Shown in pieces: positions 46,193 through 55,013 of a stretch of DNA of 64,000 nucleotides. The translations under genes and the position numbers were made by a program. Each line of letters begins with the position of its first letter. Position 1 is the first letter of the stretch. Source of the DNA: Rhodospirillales bacterium URHD0017 (GTDB lineage: Bacteria; Pseudomonadota; Alphaproteobacteria; Reyranellales; Reyranellaceae); NCBI GenBank assembly GCA_900110395.1, contig FODP01000001.1, forward strand, positions 434,001-498,000. The letters run 5' to 3'. Under the pieces are notes generated by a model. It was given only the letters and a program-made list of their open reading frames with translations. It searched no databases and had not been told where the DNA came from.

Positions 46193-47214
46193 CACTGCCC
46201 GCCCGTTTCGACGACGTCGAAGCCGTCGAGGATTTCATGACGACACCCTCCGACGCGCTGATCGCCGATCTTGCCCGCATCCCCGGTGACATCTTGGTGC
46301 TGGGTGTCGGCGGCAAGATGGGTCCGACGCTGGCGCGCCTCGCCAAGCGCGCGGCGCCCGGCAAACGGGTGATGGGCGTGGCGCGCTTCAGCGAGCCCGG
46401 TGTCCGCGAGGCGCTGGTCAAGGCCGGCGTGGAACCGGTGGTCGCTGATCTGCTCGATCGGGCTCAGCTCGAGAAGCTGCCGAAGGCCCCCAACATTGTC
46501 TTCATGGCCGGCCGCAAGTTCGGCGCCGCCGGGGATGTGCCGCTCACCTGGGCGATGAACGTGCAGGTGCCGGCGATGGTCGCCGAGGTATTCAAGGAGT
46601 CGCGCATCGTCGCGTTCTCGACGGGCTGCGTCTATCCGTTCGTGCCGGTGGAGAGCGGCGGCGCCAGCGAGGACACGGCCCCGGTGCCGCCGCCCGGCGA
46701 CTATGCCGTCACCTGCGCCGGCCGCGAACGCATGTTCGAGTATTTTTCGGCAAAGTACGGCACGCCGGGTCGTTTGTTCCGCCTCAACTACGCCATCGAC
46801 ATGCGTTACGGCGTCTTGCACGACATCGGCCGCAAGGTGCGCGATGGCGAGACGATCGATCTGTCGACGGGCCACGTCAACGTGATCTGGCAGGGCGACG
46901 CGAATACGGTGGCGCTGCGCTGCCTCGCCCACGCCACGACGCCCACCACGCCGATCAACGTCACGGGACCCGAGACCATCGAGGTCCGGTGGGCAGCCGG
47001 CGAGTTCGGCAAGCTTTTGGGTAAATCGCCCAGGTTCACCGGCACACCGGCAGCGACGGGCTGGCTGAACGATTCGCGACGCATGGTGAAGGAGTTCGGC
47101 CCGCCCTCCGTGCCGCTGGCCACAATGATCGACTGGACGGCAGACTGGCTCGCCCGCGACATGGCCACGATCAACAAGCCCACGCACTACGAGGTGCGCG
47201 ATGGCAAGTATTGA
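46189..47214 (+). CDS. NAD-dependent epimerase/dehydratase family protein
   Basis: 341 residues, extended SDR fold. The nucleotide site reads VLGVGGKMGPTLARLAKRAA (about 34-53). A Ser/Thr-Tyr-Lys triad is not in its classic form; FSTGCVYPFVP (about 143-153) and NYAIDMRYG match the family. It has no clear YxxxK, so activity may be altered. ATG overlaps the enolase-type gene; it overlaps the next GNAT gene by 14 bases. Confidence 0.78.
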   Translation: MTLPARFDDVEAVEDFMTTPSDALIADLARIPGDILVLGVGGKMGPTLARLAKRAAPGKRVMGVARFSEPGVREALVKAGVEPVVADLLDRAQLEKLPKAPNIVFMAGRKFGAAGDVPLTWAMNVQVPAMVAEVFKESRIVAFSTGCVYPFVPVESGGASEDTAPVPPPGDYAVTCAGRERMFEYFSAKYGTPGRLFRLNYAIDMRYGVLHDIGRKVRDGETIDLSTGHVNVIWQGDANTVALRCLAHATTPTTPINVTGPETIEVRWAAGEFGKLLGKSPRFTGTPAATGWLNDSRRMVKEFGPPSVPLATMIDWTADWLARDMATINKPTHYEVRDGKY

Positions 47215-48070
47215 GTCGTTGGACGTCCGGCCGATCGATGCTGCACACAGCGATGCGGTCTGGCCTTTGTCCATCGAGGCGGGCTGGAACCAGAACGTCG
47301 CCGACTGGCGCTTCATGCTGGGTGCGGGCCGCGGCTTCGGTTGCGTCGGGCCGGACGGTAGCTGGCAGGCAAGCTCGCTGGTCCTGCCGCTCGGCCAGAA
47401 GCTCGCGTGGATCAGCATGGTGCTGGTCACCCGGGATCGGCGGCGGGGCGGCGTCGGCACGGGCCTGCTGAAGCATTGCATCGAGGAGGTGCGGTCGGCC
47501 GGCGCGGTCGCCGGCCTCGATGCGACGGAGCTGGGTCGCCCGATCTATCTGCCTCTGGGTTTCCGCGACCTCTACGCGATCGCGCGCTGGCACTTCGATG
47601 ACACCAGGGGCGCGGCCATTTCGCCTCCCCCCGGCGTCTCCCTGCGGCCGCTCACGGCGGCCGACCTGCCCAGGCTTGCTCTTTACGATCGACCGCTGAC
47701 AGGCATGGAGCGGCCGGCGATCCTGGCCCATCTGGCTTTGCGCCAGCCCAGCCGTGCCTGGATCGCCGAGGACGTTGGCAAGAAGATCGTCGGCTTCGTC
47801 CTGGGCCGCGAGGGCAGGATGGCGACGTCGCTCGGTCCGGCAGTGGCCGACGACGAGGCCATCGCCTTGGCTCTGATCGCCAAGGCGGCGGAATCGGCGC
47901 CGGGCCCGTTCATCATCGACGTGCCGGTGGCGCATCGCGCCGTACGCGCCTGGCTCAAGGGTCAGGGAGCGACGACGCCGCGCGGCTACATGCGTATGAC
48001 CCTGGGCGAGGCGAAGGGCCTCGGCGACCCCTCTCACGTGTTTGCTCTCGCCGGCCCCGAACTTGGGTAG
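47201..48070 (+). CDS. GNAT family N-acetyltransferase
   Basis: 289 residues, about twice a single GNAT domain. The acetyl-CoA loop is seen as VTRDRRRGGVGTGLLKHCIEE (about 76-96); the second half (about 145-285) contains a degenerate GNAT-like domain (SLRPLTAADLPRLALYDRP). Coupled with the sugar-acid genes, which suggests it may protect or modify an intermediate (inference). Acceptor unknown. Confidence 0.78.
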   Translation: MASIESLDVRPIDAAHSDAVWPLSIEAGWNQNVADWRFMLGAGRGFGCVGPDGSWQASSLVLPLGQKLAWISMVLVTRDRRRGGVGTGLLKHCIEEVRSAGAVAGLDATELGRPIYLPLGFRDLYAIARWHFDDTRGAAISPPPGVSLRPLTAADLPRLALYDRPLTGMERPAILAHLALRQPSRAWIAEDVGKKIVGFVLGREGRMATSLGPAVADDEAIALALIAKAAESAPGPFIIDVPVAHRAVRAWLKGQGATTPRGYMRMTLGEAKGLGDPSHVFALAGPELG

Positions 48071-48079
48071 GATGGTGAC

Positions 48080-49153
48080 ATGACCCCAGACAAGACTCTC
48101 CATTGGCGCGATCTGCCGCCGCCGGTCCTCGCCCTGCTGCGGCAGGGCTCGGTCATCCCCGCCCATCCGCTGGCGCTCGGACCCGACCGCAAGTTCGACA
48201 AGCAGTCGCAGCGGGCGATCAGCCGCTACTATGTCGATGCTGGTTCGGGCGGCCTCGCGGTCGGTGTTCATTCGACGCAGTTTGCGATCCGCGACGTCGG
48301 GCTCTATCGCCCGGTTCTCGAGCTCGCCATCGAGACGGCGCGCGAGTGGACCGACCGTCCGCTGGTGATGATCGCGGGCGCCGTCGGCAAGACGGCCCAG
48401 GCCGTCGAGGAGGCGCGTACGGCGCGGTCGCTCGGCTACCACGCCGTCCTGCTGTCCCTGGCGGCGCTGAAAGGCGCCAGCGAAGACGAGTTGATCGAGC
48501 ATTGCACGGCCATCGCCAAGGAGATGCCGCTGATCGGCTTCTACCTGCAGACGGCAGTGGGTGGCATCCCCTTGTCGCGTGCCTTCTGGGCGCGCTTCGC
48601 GGCCATCGACAATGTCGTGGCGATCAAGGTGGCGCCGTTCAACCGCTATCGCACGCTCGACGTCGCGGTCGGCATCGCCCAGGCCCACGCCGAGGATCGC
48701 ATCACGCTCTACACCGGCAACGACGACCACATCGTCGCTGATCTCGTGACGCCGATGGTGGTGCGCACCGGCAACCGCGAAGTGACCCTGCGCTTCCACG
48801 GCGGGCTGCTCGGCCATTGGAGCGTGTGGACGCGCGGAGCGGTCGAGATGCTGGAACGGCTGAAGGTCTCGGTATCGGCTGGCGCCATCCCACCGCAGGT
48901 GCTGGCGCTCGATTCCTTCGTCACCGACTGCAACTCTGTCGTGTTCGACGTCGACCACGACTTCGCGGGCTGCATCCCGGGCTGTCACGAGATCCTGCGG
49001 CGCCAAGGGCTGATGACCTCGATCGAGTGCCTCGATCCGCACGAGACACTGAGCCCGGGCCAGAGCGCGGGTATCGATCGCCTCTACGCTACTTATCCCG
49101 AGCTGAACGACGACGCCTTCGTTGCGGCAAACCTCGAGCGCTGGCGGAACTGA
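48080..49153 (+). CDS. Dihydrodipicolinate synthase family aldolase
   Basis: 357 residues, longer than DapA (about 290). The Schiff-base Lys is seen in NVVAIKVAPFNRYRTLDVAVG (about 175-195), and GVHSTQFAI and LYTGNDDHIVADLVTP fit the family barrel. The tail of about 60 residues carries several cysteines. Such enzymes add or remove pyruvate from aldehydes and would be the ring- or chain-cutting step of the sugar-acid path (inference). Starts nine bases after the GNAT stop. Confidence 0.82.
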   Translation: MTPDKTLHWRDLPPPVLALLRQGSVIPAHPLALGPDRKFDKQSQRAISRYYVDAGSGGLAVGVHSTQFAIRDVGLYRPVLELAIETAREWTDRPLVMIAGAVGKTAQAVEEARTARSLGYHAVLLSLAALKGASEDELIEHCTAIAKEMPLIGFYLQTAVGGIPLSRAFWARFAAIDNVVAIKVAPFNRYRTLDVAVGIAQAHAEDRITLYTGNDDHIVADLVTPMVVRTGNREVTLRFHGGLLGHWSVWTRGAVEMLERLKVSVSAGAIPPQVLALDSFVTDCNSVVFDVDHDFAGCIPGCHEILRRQGLMTSIECLDPHETLSPGQSAGIDRLYATYPELNDDAFVAANLERWRN

Positions 49154-49154
49154 G

Positions 49155-50468
49155 GTGGACGATCTCTTTGCCAGCCACGACGCGCTCGCGGTCGGGCAAC
49201 TCGTCAAGACAGGCAAGATCGGCGTCCGCGAGCTGCTCGACGGCACGCTGACAAGGCTTCGTGCCCTGAACCGATCGCTGAACGCGATCACCGATTTCCA
49301 TGACGGCCCTCTGCTCGAGAAATCGGCTGCGATGGCGGGGAAGGGGCCGTTCGAAGGCGTGCCCTTCGTGGTCAAGCAGCTCATGGCCGATTGCGCCGGC
49401 ACGCCGACCACCCTGGGTTCGCGCTTCTTCGCAAAGCAACCGGTCGCTGCCGCCGATAGCGCCGCCGTGACGCGCGCGCGGCGGGCCGGGCTGGTGATCG
49501 TTGGCCGCACCAATACCAGCGAATTCGGCCTGGCGCCGACGACCGAGCCGGAATTCGGCGGTGCCACGCTCAATCCCTGGCGCAAGGGTCTGTCGCCGGG
49601 CGGGTCGTCGGGCGGTTCGGCGGCGGTCGTGGCGGCCCGTGGCCTGCCGATGGCGCATGCCACGGACGGTGGCGGCTCGATTCGGATTCCGGCCGCGCTG
49701 TGCGGTCTGTTCGGGCTGAAACCCTCGCGTGGTCGGGTCAGCCTGGCGCCGATCGGCGAGACGCTGGCCGGCGCCGGGGCGCAGCATTGCGTGTCGATCT
49801 CGGTGCGCGACAGTGCGGCTTTGCTCGATGCTCTTGCCGGCAGCGAGCCTGGCGATCCCTATACCGCGCCGGCCGCCGGTTCGTTCCTGGCGGCGACGCA
49901 GCGCACGCCGGGCAGACTGCGCGTAGCGTTCATGCGCAAGCCGGTCGGCGGCCCGCCCCTCGATCCCGTGCTGGTGGCCGCCGTCGAGCGGACGGCGACG
50001 CTGCTCGAAGGGCTGGGCCATCAGGTCGAGGAAGCTGCGCCCGACTATGACTCCGCGGCGACCGGCGAGGCGCTGGGCACGAAGAAGGCGCCGAGCTGGC
50101 GCCCCGTGCGGTGGAACGTCTGGACGGCACGGATGTAATCATGAGCGCCGATCTCGCGGCCATGTTCGGCGGCTTGCCGGGTCACCGGCTCCAGTTCGTC
50201 CGGCCCGGGCACGCGGCCGTTGGCGCGGATCTGAATGTTGGTCCAGGTGTTGGCCGCCATGATCGTGGTCGCCTTTACTTCTGTCTGCAATGCCGCCGGC
50301 GTGCCGGCGATGTCGATGCCTCTGGCCTGGACGGAGGATGGCCTGCCGATCGGCCTGCAGTTCATCGGCCGCTTCGGGGCCGAGGAGATGCTATTCTCCC
50401 TGGCGGCGGAACTCGAACGCGCCCAGCCGTGGCGTGACCGCAAACCAGCCGGGGGAGCACTCGCATGA
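49155..50468 (+). pseudogene. Amidase signature family gene, broken by an internal inversion and deletion
   Basis: The GTG at 49155 starts a good amidase: VKQLMADCAGTPTTLGSRFF (catalytic Lys, about 76), SPGGSSGGSAAVVAARG (Ser-cisSer-Ser region, about 150-166). The plus-strand frame stops at 50138 after about 327 residues. The C-terminal part resumes in another frame at about 50271 ([20 protein letters not shown] to 50468). Between these the middle of the enzyme lies on the opposite strand (50081-50270), and about 40 residues around the usual DVLLTP motif are gone. The product cannot be active. Confidence 0.85.
50081..50270 (-). other. Inverted amidase segment
   Basis: Read on the minus strand this piece gives [19 protein letters not shown], then ELEPVTRQAAEHGREIGAHD and YIRAVQTFHRTGRQLGAFF, the middle of an amidase, with no stop. 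On the plus strand the same bases give nonsense. Short imperfect inverted repeats lie at the two junctions: GAAGAAGGCG at 50081-50090 and CGCCTTTACTTC at 50270-50281. Confidence 0.85.
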
Positions 50469-50905
50469 GCAACTGGATGCGCACGATCCTTATCGGATTC
50501 ATCGCCGGCGCCGTAGGCGTCCTGATCTTCCACCAGTTCGGTTTCTGGCTCGCCACCGAACTGGGCTGGGCCAGGTCGCGGATCTACAACATGCAGCCGG
50601 TGCCGCCGTGGGGTGTGCCGACCATCGTTTCGGCCGCCTTCTGGGGCGGCCTGTGGGGCATCCTGGCTGCGTTCGTCGTGCCACGCCTGCCGGGTGCGCT
50701 CGGCGGCGTGCTGGGCTGGGTGCTGTTCGCCGCCATCATCGTCACGCTGGTCAACTGGTTCGTCGTGCTGCCGATCAAGGGCGCGCCCATGGGCGGGGGC
50801 TTCCGCATGCCTGGCGTCGTGGTGGTGCCGATCGTCTACGGGTTTTGGGGGCTCGGCATGTGGCTGATCGCGCGCGGGACGCGAACCGCGTTGAGTTGGC
50901 GCTGA
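50465..50905 (+). CDS. Four-helix membrane protein of unknown function
   Basis: 146 residues with four hydrophobic segments (near 5-25, 55-75, 80-102 and 118-138). Polar residues between helices 1 and 2 include [20 protein letters not shown]. It starts four bases before the end of the broken amidase frame. No family could be named with confidence. Confidence 0.6.
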   Translation: MSNWMRTILIGFIAGAVGVLIFHQFGFWLATELGWARSRIYNMQPVPPWGVPTIVSAAFWGGLWGILAAFVVPRLPGALGGVLGWVLFAAIIVTLVNWFVVLPIKGAPMGGGFRMPGVVVVPIVYGFWGLGMWLIARGTRTALSWR

Positions 50906-50915
50906 AGGAGGAAAC

Positions 50916-51752
50916 ATGAAGATCGTCGACGCCCAGGTGCACATCTGGGCGGCCAGCACGCCTGAGCGTCCGTGGCCGGCGCGCGCCGAGCCGCATCGCG
51001 CGCCGCTCGGCAAGGAAGAGCTATTGGCCGAGATGGACAACGCCGGCGTCGATGGCGTCGTCATCGTGCCGCCGTCGTGGGAAGGCGATCGCAATGACGT
51101 CGCGCTCGACGCCACGGCGAGCCATCCCGACCGCTTCTGCATCATGGGCCGTCTCGATCCCGACGCGCCGGGCGCGCGGGACCAGATCGCCGGCTGGAGG
51201 AAGCAGAGGGGCATGATGGGCATGCGCTTCACCTTCCACACCGAGGTTCTGCGCAAGCCGCTGCTTGATGGCCGCTTCGACTGGGTATGGGGCGAGATGG
51301 AGAAGGCGGGCATTCCCGCCATGGTCCTGTTCCACCACGAATACATGCACCTCGCCGACAAGGTTGCCGAGCGCTACCCCGGCCTGCGCCTGGTGCTCGA
51401 CCATCTCGGACTGAAGAGCGCGAAGGACGTCAGCGAAGAAACCAACTTCGCCACTCTCGACAAGGTGCTGGCGCTCGCCAAGCGGCCCAATGTGGCAGCC
51501 AAGGTCTCGGCGATGCCGTGCTACGCCGCCGACAAGAACTACCCGTTCCGCTCCGTGCATCCCTACATCCGCCGCGTCTTCGACGCCTATGGTCCCAAGC
51601 GCACGTTCTGGGGGACCGACTGGTCCCGTTTGCCCTGCAGCTATCGCCAGGGCGTCACCATGTTCACCGAAGAGATGCCATGGCTCAGGGGTGACGACCT
51701 CGAATGGCTCATGGGCCGCGGCATCTGCGAATGGATCGGATGGAGGAATTGA
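50916..51752 (+). CDS. Amidohydrolase family (amidohydrolase_2) TIM-barrel hydrolase
   Basis: 278 residues. IVDAQVHIWAA (about 3-13) is the metal start motif; VLFHHEYMHL (about 136-145), LVLDHLGLK (about 162-170) and FWGTDWSRLP (about 231-240) supply His and Asp ligands. This group includes 2-pyrone-4,6-dicarboxylate lactonase and related carboxylate lactone hydrolases. GGAGG precedes the ATG. The stop overlaps the start of the Bug receptor gene by one base, so the receptor probably brings in its substrate (inference). Confidence 0.82.
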   Translation: MKIVDAQVHIWAASTPERPWPARAEPHRAPLGKEELLAEMDNAGVDGVVIVPPSWEGDRNDVALDATASHPDRFCIMGRLDPDAPGARDQIAGWRKQRGMMGMRFTFHTEVLRKPLLDGRFDWVWGEMEKAGIPAMVLFHHEYMHLADKVAERYPGLRLVLDHLGLKSAKDVSEETNFATLDKVLALAKRPNVAAKVSAMPCYAADKNYPFRSVHPYIRRVFDAYGPKRTFWGTDWSRLPCSYRQGVTMFTEEMPWLRGDDLEWLMGRGICEWIGWRN

Positions 51753-52714
51753 TGCGTCGGCGTAGTGTCCTGCTTGGTGCCGCGGCGGCAGGTCTTGCCG
51801 CGCCGGCTCTGGCGCAACAGTTCCCCTCGAAACCAGTGCGTATCGTCGTGCCCTACACGGCGGGTGGCGGCGCCGACACGACGGCACGCCTGATCGGCCC
51901 CAAGCTGCAGGAAGCGCTCGGCCAGACGGTGGTGATCGACAACAAGCCGGGGGCCGGCGGCACGATCGGCGACGACGCCGTTGCCAAGGCGGCACCGGAT
52001 GGTCACACGCTGCTGATCGGCGCCTTCGCGCACGCCGTCAATCCGTCGCTGATGGCCAAGATGCCGTTCCGCACGCCCGACGACTTCGCGCCGGTCTCGC
52101 TTCTGGTCACGGTGCCGGAGCTGCTCGTGGTGACGCCGACTTTTCCTGCCAAGACGGTCGCGGAGCTGGTGGCGATGGCCAAGGCTGAGCCGGGGAAGCT
52201 GTCCTACGCCTCGTCGGGCAACGGCAGCGCCCAGCACCTAGCCGCCGAACTCTTCAAGCTGCGCACCGGCACCGACATCCAGCACGTGCCCTACAAGGGT
52301 GGCAGCCTGGCCGTGGCCGACGTCGCGGCCGGCCACGTGCCGTTCTATTTCGGCAACATGAGCGCGGCGCTGCCGCAGGCGCGCGCCGGGCGGGTGAGGG
52401 CGCTTGCCGTCACCAGCCCTCAGCGCTCGCCCGCGGCGCCGGAGGTTCCAACCCTGGCCGAGGCCGGCGTCAGCGGCTGCGAGATCTCGGAATGGAACGC
52501 CCTGCTTGCGCCTGCGGGTACGCCGCCGGCGACCATCGAGCGCCTTCATGCCGAAGTCGCGAAGATCCTGGCCACCGACGAGATCAAGGCCAAGTTCGCC
52601 GATCTCGGCGCCCAGCCGATCGGCTCGACGCCCCCCGAGCTCACCGCCTTCCTGCGCGGCGAAATGGCGAAATGGGCAGAGGTCGTGAAGGTTGCCAACG
52701 TCAAGATCGAGTAG
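51752..52714 (+). CDS. Bug/TctC family periplasmic binding protein
   Basis: 320 residues. Tat/Sec-like signal (RRRSVLLGAAAAGLAAPALAQ, in two parts RRRSVLLGAA and AAGLAAPALAQ), then the Bug core FPSKPVRIVVPYTAGGGADT (about 24-43), ARLIGPKLQEALGQTVVIDN and GAGGTIGDDAVAKAAPDG. Such receptors bind carboxylates for tripartite (TTT) importers; the membrane genes tctA and tctB are not seen here, which is common for Bug proteins. Confidence 0.88.
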   Translation: MRRRSVLLGAAAAGLAAPALAQQFPSKPVRIVVPYTAGGGADTTARLIGPKLQEALGQTVVIDNKPGAGGTIGDDAVAKAAPDGHTLLIGAFAHAVNPSLMAKMPFRTPDDFAPVSLLVTVPELLVVTPTFPAKTVAELVAMAKAEPGKLSYASSGNGSAQHLAAELFKLRTGTDIQHVPYKGGSLAVADVAAGHVPFYFGNMSAALPQARAGRVRALAVTSPQRSPAAPEVPTLAEAGVSGCEISEWNALLAPAGTPPATIERLHAEVAKILATDEIKAKFADLGAQPIGSTPPELTAFLRGEMAKWAEVVKVANVKIE

Positions 52715-52779
52715 CGCCTTGAAACAGCCGGCGGTCCGTCACCATGTTCCTGCAGCGTTCGGATCGCATGGAGGCTGTA

Positions 52780-52971
52780 ATGCTTGGAACCAAGCGGACG
52801 ATTCCATTCTGGCGGGCCAAGCGTCCGCTGCTGGTGCTGGAGAGGGCGCTCGCACAGTTGCGGCGGCTCGCCGAACCCCCGGTGATGAGCGAACCTGCGC
52901 TGGCCCATGCGCGCGTGCGCGGCCGCCTTGCGGCGGAAGCCAAGAAGAAGGGGCGCTTCTCGGAGGGCTGA
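52780..52971 (+). CDS. Small basic protein of unknown function
   Basis: 63 residues: MLGTKRTIPFWRAKRPLLVL and a helical, Lys/Arg-rich tail ending KKKGRFSEG. GGAGG lies five bases before the ATG at 52780, which decides this start over the ATG at 52744. No family recognised. Convergent with the selenoprotein operon, 36 bases from its end. Confidence 0.45.
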   Translation: MLGTKRTIPFWRAKRPLLVLERALAQLRRLAEPPVMSEPALAHARVRGRLAAEAKKKGRFSEG

Positions 52972-53007
52972 AAGCCTCGGCGCTGCCCAACGTGCAACCG
53001 ATAATTG

Positions 53008-53979
53008 TCAGAGGGCGCGCGTCACCGTCTCCGAGCCGCCGCCCCAGATCGGCAGGTAGGTCATCTTGTAGCCGGCGCCGCCCGTGAGAATGGGGTGAAT
53101 GGCGTCGGCCGAGCGCGCGATGCCTTGTCCCTGGTCGAACATGTAGCGCTGCACGCGCGAAAGATTCCAGCCGTCGTGGCGTGCGATCTTTTCGGCCATT
53201 TCCAGCGGCAGCAGGAAGACCTGCTCGCCACGCTCGTTCTTGCGATGCACGCTCGACATGACGACGCCGGCGCGCATGCCTTCGACGATCGGCGAGAGGA
53301 TGGCTTCGGGCGTGGCGCCTTCGCCGTCGCCCGGCAGCACTTCAGCCGTGCCGGAGATGCCCATCACCGTGATGGCGCTGGCATCGGTGCCAAGACCGCG
53401 GCGCGCGGTGAGCGTGGGGAAGGGGCCGTCGTTGCGCTCGGCGAAGCAGAACGTGTACTTGCCGGGCTGGCCCATGGTCGCCATGTCGCCGGTCTCGGCG
53501 CGGGCGCCGCCAATGTTGCGGATGCAGAGTTGCAGCGCACGGCCGATGCTGGCGTTGGCGCGGTTGCCCGGGCCCAGGCAGTTGGTGCCGGCGTTGATGC
53601 CGAGCTTGCGCGCGATCGGGCCGTGCACGCAGAGCGCCACACAGGCCGTCCCAGTAGTGGTGGCGATGCCCAGAAGGTTGAAGTCGGGTTCGAGGATCGC
53701 CTTTGCCGCGGCGAGGACCACCGGCAGTTCGGGTGGCTGGCAGCCGGCAATGACGCACTGATAGGCAACGGCGTCGGGTGTGATGTCGCCGAACATGGGC
53801 GGCATCATGCCGTGTGACTTGGCGCGGCTGACGACGCCGGCCACCATCGCCTCGAGTCGCCGCCGCGTCGGGGGCACCAGCGGCAGGCCATCCGACAACT
53901 CGGCGTCGGTCAGGATCTGCTGCGCTTTCTCCCAGCTCGTCGCGTCATCGACGACAGGCCAGCCGCACCAGTCGGTCAT
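53008..53979 (-). CDS. Uncharacterised companion of the UGSC selenoprotein, paralogue 2
   Basis: 323 residues, no signal peptide. It is a clear relative of the gene upstream: SDGLPLVPPT, CVIAGCQPPELPVV, GTNCLGPGNRANASIGRALQ (about 131-150), MGQPGKYTFCFAERNDGPFP. Four cysteines are shared with the paralogue (about 80, 113, 134 and 178), which points to a metal site or thiol chemistry. It lacks the Cys at the INCGSNC position, having Ala. Starts within the stop of paralogue 1 (ATGA). Function unknown; the operon suggests work with the selenoprotein. Confidence 0.75.
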   Translation of the reverse strand: MTDWCGWPVVDDATSWEKAQQILTDAELSDGLPLVPPTRRRLEAMVAGVVSRAKSHGMMPPMFGDITPDAVAYQCVIAGCQPPELPVVLAAAKAILEPDFNLLGIATTTGTACVALCVHGPIARKLGINAGTNCLGPGNRANASIGRALQLCIRNIGGARAETGDMATMGQPGKYTFCFAERNDGPFPTLTARRGLGTDASAITVMGISGTAEVLPGDGEGATPEAILSPIVEGMRAGVVMSSVHRKNERGEQVFLLPLEMAEKIARHDGWNLSRVQRYMFDQGQGIARSADAIHPILTGGAGYKMTYLPIWGGGSETVTRAL

Positions 53980-55013
53980 CCGGCGATGCGGACGCAGGCG
54001 ACCGTCGTGCCGCCGAACGACGGGATGAAGGCCGAGTGCTTGCCCGGGCCGCCGGCCACGGTGATGTGGATGTCGGCGGCCGAGCGGCCGATGGTGAACC
54101 AGTCGCCATCCGGCTTGTGGCCGGTGCTGCTGTAGGTGTCCTGGTTTTCCTTGGAGATGCGCGAGACATGGATGCGCGAGCGCTTGAACAGCTCCTCGCG
54201 GATGCTCTCTATGGTGTAGCCGTCGCGCTTCAGGGTCTGGGCATGCTCAGGTCCGATGATCATCAGCATCGGACCCTTGCCGTAGACGGTGTTGGCGCCC
54301 GGCGTCGACATGGAGCCGGCGAAGGTGGTCAACAAGCCGTCACCGGTCGTGCTGCCGTGGTCGTTGAGATTGTGCGGACCTTCGCCCGACATCACCGTCA
54401 CCACGCTGTCGGTCGCAGCGAAACCGCGCTGCACGTGGTAGGGCGTCCAAGGGTTCTCTTCCTCGTTCTCGCCGAAGCAGAAGGTGAACTTGGCGGGATT
54501 GCCCTGGGTCGAGCGGTCCATCTCGCCGGGCTTGGCGCCGGCGATGTTGAGCAGCATCAGGCCGAGCGCGCGGCCGATGGTGGCGTTGGCCTGCCAGCCC
54601 TGGCCGAAGCAGTTCGAGCCGCAATTGATGTTGAGCTGCTTGCGGATCGGGCCGCTCACCATGACAACGGGTGCGCACGAGTGCGTCGTCGCCAGCGAGC
54701 CGTGCAGATTGTACTCGGGGTCGAGCACGCCGCGCAGCGCCGCGGTCACCACAGGGAAGTACTCCGGCTTGCAGCCTGCCATCACCGCGTTGGCCGCCAT
54801 GCTTTGCAAGGTCGGCACGACTTGGCGCGGCGGCACTGGCGGGATCGGCCGGTTGTCGCCGCGCACGGTCGCGACGAACCTCGCCACCTTCTCCTCGGTC
54901 GGGACGTAGAGCGGCATGCCGTCGCTCCAGCCCTGCTCGGTGGCAAAGTCGTTGAAGGCCTCGACATCCATGTCGCCGATGTCGATCACTTCCTGCTCGG
55001 CGATGTCCTTCAT
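53976..55013 (-). CDS. Uncharacterised companion of the UGSC selenoprotein, paralogue 1
   Basis: 345 residues, soluble. Seen: WSDGMPLYVPT (about 29-39), VMAGCKPEYFPVV (about 77-89), SCAPVVMVSGPIRKQLNI (about 112-129), NCGSNCFGQGWQANATIGRAL (cysteines 131 and 135) and NPAKFTFCFGENEE (about 172-185). Five cysteines stand at or near positions shared with paralogue 2. No known fold was recognised. The ATG overlaps the stop of the selenoprotein gene (AAATGAAGG), so ribosomes that pass the UGA can go straight on to it. Confidence 0.75.
   Translation of the reverse strand: MKDIAEQEVIDIGDMDVEAFNDFATEQGWSDGMPLYVPTEEKVARFVATVRGDNRPIPPVPPRQVVPTLQSMAANAVMAGCKPEYFPVVTAALRGVLDPEYNLHGSLATTHSCAPVVMVSGPIRKQLNINCGSNCFGQGWQANATIGRALGLMLLNIAGAKPGEMDRSTQGNPAKFTFCFGENEEENPWTPYHVQRGFAATDSVVTVMSGEGPHNLNDHGSTTGDGLLTTFAGSMSTPGANTVYGKGPMLMIIGPEHAQTLKRDGYTIESIREELFKRSRIHVSRISKENQDTYSSTGHKPDGDWFTIGRSAADIHITVAGGPGKHSAFIPSFGGTTVACVRIAG

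Noticed and set aside
47171-49663. 830-codon minus-strand open frame
   Set aside because: Antisense to the GNAT, aldolase and amidase genes, low complexity and with no recognisable motif; shadow frame.
50045-51361. 438-codon minus-strand frame across the amidase and amidohydrolase
   Set aside because: Only its last about 65 codons (50081-50270) have meaning, as the inverted amidase piece; the rest is a shadow of plus-strand genes, so it is not a gene.
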